From Lachnospiraceae bacterium UBA3632 (lineage in GTDB: Bacteria > Bacillota > Clostridia > Lachnospirales > Lachnospiraceae), in the NCBI GenBank assembly GCA_002373975.1, contig DFKZ01000102.1:1-17224 (forward strand): a DNA stretch of 17,224 nucleotides. The letters run 5' to 3'. The notes beneath the pieces were generated by a model. The model was given only the letters and a program-made list of their open reading frames with translations, was not told the origin of the DNA and ran no database searches. This document shows, in pieces, positions 13,754-17,224 of the stretch. Made by a program: the position numbers and the translations under genes. Position 1 is the stretch's first letter; each line of letters begins with the position of its first letter.

Positions 13754-15162
13754 CACGCATTCTGTGTAGGTTCCTGCTCCGTCAGCGTGTACGTGATCTT
13801 CATTGTCTTATCCGCATTCTTCACGATAGCCTGCGACAGGTTATTGATGGATGCCAGATACGGCATGAGTAGCCAGGTTGTCTGAAGATCCGTTCCGTAG
13901 TTGCCGCCAAAGCATGTCAGGAATTCCTTATACTGGAACATCGGCGTTCCAATATACGGGAACCTCGAAGACCCGGCAATTTGGATTACCGTATCATTTG
14001 CAGTGACAATAAAATCATAACCGATGATAAGATCATTGATCAGCGTCATGTAGCACTGGCTTGTCGATGAACCGCTCAACGTCCGGTACTCCGATGTAAA
14101 ACCAAAGGATATCAGTGTGATATCCGTAACATTGCTGAGATTGATCTTATAAATTCCATCTTCATCATAATTGACCAAATACAGATATCCATTTCGAATC
14201 ACACCCCTTACCGCCCTGTTCACATAGGTATCGATTTTAAAAGAACCGATTGCCTTCAAGTGGGCGTTGGTCAACGTCCATGTACCTTCAGTAAAGGTCA
14301 GGTCATCCTTCTTTATCTTGATCCATTTCATCGTGGCATCGCCTGAGGAATTAGCCGAATTGGAAAATCCGTACCAGTATCCGTCATGCCCGTCAATGAA
14401 GTCTCCATAAGGCGTATATCCTGTAGTAAATGAAAAAACGCTGCAATGGATCGTATTCTCTTCCAGTACCGTAACCGTCGTATCGTCCAGCTTATCATTC
14501 AGACCCAAGGTAAATACCGGCAATCTCAGCTTTCTTACGATAACGGATGAATCCACAAATCTCAGCGAATACATCACATTATTTTCAAAGTCCACCTCAA
14601 CAGCCGAATACAACAGCGCAAGCTCATCATTCGTCTGGGTGTCCAGTTTAACTTCTCGAAGTTTCAGATACCCTGCCGTTGAATTAACTGCGCTACCATA
14701 TACTGCATTGCCACCCTTTGCAGAAGTAAGTGCCACCGCCGCAATGGTTCCATTACCCTGTGACGGCGTAAACTCCCATACAAACTTATATCCATCATCC
14801 AACGCCTTACTCTCTACAAGATTCATGCTTCCCCTGGCTGTGTCCGCCGTTGCATTCACATCATTCGATGCATAAGCAACCGGAAGTACAGCCGTTGAAG
14901 GAAAAATGTTATTCGCATTCTCCGTAAGTGCTGAAGGATAAAGCAGGATCCCACCTATCATATTTGGGCATATCGGCAGAAGATAATCATTCCATACCAT
15001 CATCTCATCATACTGTCCGGAGGTCTTGTAAAAGACCCCCATCGGATTCAATCCCAAAATATGATTGACGGCATTCGTGATCATGTTGGTCTCACGGATC
15101 GTCTCCACCGTGCCCGTATTCTCATCGGTCAGTTCTATGACCATTTCACCGTGTAAAATCAT
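13753..15162 (-). CDS. phage tail fibre- or receptor-binding-like protein
   Basis: 469-aa phage structural protein. The N-terminus (MILHGEMVIELTDENTGTVE) is a short conserved-looking attachment-type segment. The remainder is strand-rich and repetitive in character, with many Gly, Thr, Asn and aromatic residues (for example IHCSVFSFTTGYTPYGDFI and DGYWYGFSNSANSS), reading like a beta-propeller or fibre. There is no signal peptide or enzymatic motif. A strong AAGGAGGG precedes the ATG at 15162, and only 10 bp separate it from the tail gene upstream. Its place between a tail gene and the holin is where host-recognition proteins usually lie. The specific role is inferred from position. Confidence 0.75.
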   Translation of the reverse strand: MILHGEMVIELTDENTGTVETIRETNMITNAVNHILGLNPMGVFYKTSGQYDEMMVWNDYLLPICPNMIGGILLYPSALTENANNIFPSTAVLPVAYASNDVNATADTARGSMNLVESKALDDGYKFVWEFTPSQGNGTIAAVALTSAKGGNAVYGSAVNSTAGYLKLREVKLDTQTNDELALLYSAVEVDFENNVMYSLRFVDSSVIVRKLRLPVFTLGLNDKLDDTTVTVLEENTIHCSVFSFTTGYTPYGDFIDGHDGYWYGFSNSANSSGDATMKWIKIKKDDLTFTEGTWTLTNAHLKAIGSFKIDTYVNRAVRGVIRNGYLYLVNYDEDGIYKINLSNVTDITLISFGFTSEYRTLSGSSTSQCYMTLINDLIIGYDFIVTANDTVIQIAGSSRFPYIGTPMFQYKEFLTCFGGNYGTDLQTTWLLMPYLASINNLSQAIVKNADKTMKITYTLTEQEPTQNA

Positions 15163-15172
15163 GTCACCCTCC

Positions 15173-17095
15173 TTATACTGTCGGCGTATTACTGCCGCTT
15201 ACATCAACTGGCATCGCAAATGCAGCCAGAGCCGTCCTGCCAACAACCACATCACTGTAGCTTCTCTGAACCAGCTCATCGATCTTAAAGGTAACGCTGT
15301 CAGCCACCTGCTTAAGCTGCAGACCTCCGCTGATTCCAACCTTCTCGATGTATTCCTCGATTGTGATCGTGCCATCCCATGCAGCACTTGCCCCCATGCT
15401 CTGACCGGAAACAGAAGCCACACACCACCCAGTATCAACCGTGCCGGTACCGCCTGTCACCTTCATATAAACATTAAAGGTATTGGTATAATTGGCGATC
15501 ACGTTCTCAATCGGATAATACAAAAGGATCGTATGCTTTCCTGAATGCCAGGTCTCCACCGGCTGATGCACCGTGATCATTTCATCGTTGAACTCAAAGG
15601 TAAAAGTAACCACTGCAACACCGTCTTCTGACCACGATACCGGAAGCGATACAGCCACCGTCTGCTCCTCCGTATTACCGATTACCTCCGGATTATCAGG
15701 ATCCAGTGGCTCCGGCTCATCAACCGCAACAGACGGGATAACCACATCACCGCTTGCCGTTGCCGTCTTTGTGACCGCATCCGCATTAACATTTACGATT
15801 ACCTGCCCAAAGAACTGAGCGTGATTATCTTCAGATGTCGCAAACTCAATCGAAATGATCTTTGTATCCTGTGATCCCACCGTAAAAACAGAGGCATTCG
15901 TAAAAGTATGGATCCCGATCTTCCCTGCCTCGATCTGCGAAAGTAATCCCGATATGTTCTTATCGTTCTTACTCTTCGCCTGAGCCAGTCTCGGATTCTT
16001 TCCAACACCTTTAAGCTTCTGCTTTCCATACATGTTGATCTGCATAGAAGTGATCGCGCTGATCTTATTCCTGTCAGCCTGACCACCGATAAAGGTCAGC
16101 ACATCGCCCACATCCAGCGCCGGATTCCCGATGGTATCCGAATCAAACGGTACATAGTCTATAACAGCGATATCATTCAGGATATTCGTGCATAACTGCC
16201 GCCTTGTCTCATCAAGTCCAAACTGCAAAAGCGGATTCACGCCCAGATTCATAGTCAGCCCGTTATCCGGATCCAGATGATAATACTCAGCGATCTCCGT
16301 CCGCATATTCGTTGACGAAACAGCCGTATATCTGGTTATGAAATCAGAGAAGCTTGAAGAGAACCGATGTCTCCCGGCAATCTCCATCACCGGATCAGTG
16401 CCGTACTTCCTCAGTTCCAGCACACCTTCACGGTTGATACAGAAAAACCCACCAAGCACCTGCCCCACATAATAGAGCACGTCCCGGTAGGTCTCGATAT
16501 CATTGTCCGTATAAATGGAAAGTTCTGTAGCACCATTCGGCATCGCCTCCACTTCTTCCTGAGTCAGCGCAAACTCCACATGACACGCCTCACAGCAAAG
16601 ATGGATAAAATCATACGCCTTACCGACAGTCTCAAATCCGTTAAAATCCTTCTCGAACCTAAGCATATAGTCATAGGCTTTCAGTTCCAGGCACTTTACC
16701 GTTCTGTTTGCCTCCGACACCTCGAAAACGCCCATCGGGATCGTTTCATAAATACCATCAACCTCAACCTCCTGATCATAATCGAGATCCAGATCACCGC
16801 TGCTCCGACTCTTTGATATCCTCAAATGATAGAAAACCTCTACCAGCGCATCTTCCAGCGTATACCGGTCAATATCAGAAAACAGCGTCACTCCCATCTC
16901 AGCCGCATACACCGTTCCCAGCTCGATCTCTGTACTTCCGCAGCACTGAGCAGAAATATATCCGCTCCCCTTAACGATATCCTCTGCCCCGAAGTCATAC
17001 ACCACGCCGTTCTTCGTAGTGATCTTCCCCGTCCAATAATATTTCCGTGTGTTCTCCTGCACCGCCTGCAGGAATGCATCGCTCACAGGATACAA
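15173..17095 (-). CDS. phage minor tail protein (DUF5048-like)
   Basis: About 640-aa tail component. The N-terminal part (YPVSDAFLQAVQENTRKYYWTGKI) and the following strand-rich region to about 390 resemble phage tail hub or baseplate proteins of Clostridia prophages (DUF5048 type, from memory). A Pro/Asp-rich linker (VDEPEPLDPDNPEV) at roughly 460 joins a second beta-sandwich-like part (VAVVTFTFEFNDEMITVHQP, TIEEYIEKVGISGG). The start is probably the TTG at 17095, with GGGAGG eight nt upstream. The GTG at 17104 overlaps that binding site and is too close. First gene of the visible tail-lysis operon. Confidence 0.78.
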   Translation of the reverse strand: MYPVSDAFLQAVQENTRKYYWTGKITTKNGVVYDFGAEDIVKGSGYISAQCCGSTEIELGTVYAAEMGVTLFSDIDRYTLEDALVEVFYHLRISKSRSSGDLDLDYDQEVEVDGIYETIPMGVFEVSEANRTVKCLELKAYDYMLRFEKDFNGFETVGKAYDFIHLCCEACHVEFALTQEEVEAMPNGATELSIYTDNDIETYRDVLYYVGQVLGGFFCINREGVLELRKYGTDPVMEIAGRHRFSSSFSDFITRYTAVSSTNMRTEIAEYYHLDPDNGLTMNLGVNPLLQFGLDETRRQLCTNILNDIAVIDYVPFDSDTIGNPALDVGDVLTFIGGQADRNKISAITSMQINMYGKQKLKGVGKNPRLAQAKSKNDKNISGLLSQIEAGKIGIHTFTNASVFTVGSQDTKIISIEFATSEDNHAQFFGQVIVNVNADAVTKTATASGDVVIPSVAVDEPEPLDPDNPEVIGNTEEQTVAVSLPVSWSEDGVAVVTFTFEFNDEMITVHQPVETWHSGKHTILLYYPIENVIANYTNTFNVYMKVTGGTGTVDTGWCVASVSGQSMGASAAWDGTITIEEYIEKVGISGGLQLKQVADSVTFKIDELVQRSYSDVVVGRTALAAFAMPVDVSGSNTPTV

Positions 17096-17118
17096 CCGTC
17101 TCACCTCCCTCAGGGCAT

Positions 17119-17147
17119 AAAAAGAGAGCCGCTGCTACACGACTCTC
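17119..17147 (-). terminator. intrinsic terminator upstream of the tail gene
   Basis: On the minus strand GAGAGTCG (17140-17147) pairs with CGGCTCTC (17124-17131, one wobble) around TGTAGCAG, followed by TTTTTATG. It lies between whatever ends near 17197 and the 640-aa tail gene. Partial termination inside a phage late operon would tune expression. Confidence 0.75.
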
Positions 17148-17196
17148 AAAAAGCACTTTTATTCTATGTCAAATCCAACAATTGATATTTGTGGCT

Positions 17197-17223
17197 TCAA
17201 TCCATTTCTTCTACATTAGATAT
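17197..17223 (-). CDS. possible C-terminal end of an upstream gene
   Basis: The only minus-strand frame open from the right edge for more than a few codons ends ISNVEEMD followed by TGA at 17197-17199. It could be the tail of the preceding phage gene. Eight codons are too few to say. Confidence 0.2.
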   Translation of the reverse strand: MSNVEEMD

Positions 17224-17224
17224 C

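Overview
The window looks like an accessory, mobile region of a gut-type Firmicute, most likely Clostridia/Lachnospiraceae. This is judged from the Tn916-family integrase/excisionase, strong AGGAGG-type ribosome binding sites, occasional TTG/GTG starts, moderate GC and the protein families present. Every gene I can support is on the minus strand, so transcription runs from high to low coordinates. No rRNA, tRNA or CRISPR array was seen.

Layout in the direction of transcription. (1) 17223-11837 is the end of a phage late region: a tail protein, a large fibre- or receptor-binding-like protein, a 26-codon gene overlapping both neighbours, a holin, and an endolysin with an amidase domain, a lysozyme domain and an SH3 domain, closed by a strong terminator at 11775-11820. 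(2) 11760-5757 is a self-contained regulatory module. It holds a LytTR response regulator, a six- or seven-pass GHKL histidine kinase, two distantly related signal-peptide-less proteins (197 and 469 aa), a third signal-peptide-less protein (280 aa) and a 109-aa protein. It ends in a terminator nearly identical to the one that closes the phage lysis genes. (3) 5667-1608 is a tightly overlapping operon: ECF-type sigma factor, polytopic membrane protein, ABC ATPase, ABC permease and VanY-like D,D-carboxypeptidase. This is a probable cell-envelope stress or antimicrobial-peptide cassette. (4) 1276-1 carries Tn916-type xis and int; int runs off the left edge.

The part most likely to be undescribed is module (2). 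Two promoters, one before the response regulator and one overlapping the kinase stop codon, carry the same pair of 10-bp direct repeats 21 bp apart. In both, the repeats lie exactly 27 bp from the -10 region. The regulator therefore probably controls its own operon and the gene set behind it. In addition, the 469-aa and 280-aa genes are each preceded by a 56-nt element, 51/56 identical between the copies, that folds on the minus strand into two adjacent hairpins. All five differences preserve pairing or fall in a loop, including one double compensatory change. This points to a cis-acting RNA. No agrB/agrD-type peptide genes are nearby, so the kinase signal is unknown.

The stretch 1277-1607 holds no confident gene. 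It contains an imperfect inverted repeat (1374-1406) and a short open frame (1471-1569). The join of a conjugative-transposon integration module, cargo and phage lysis/tail genes on one strand suggests either a hybrid element or nested insertions; the window is too short to decide.
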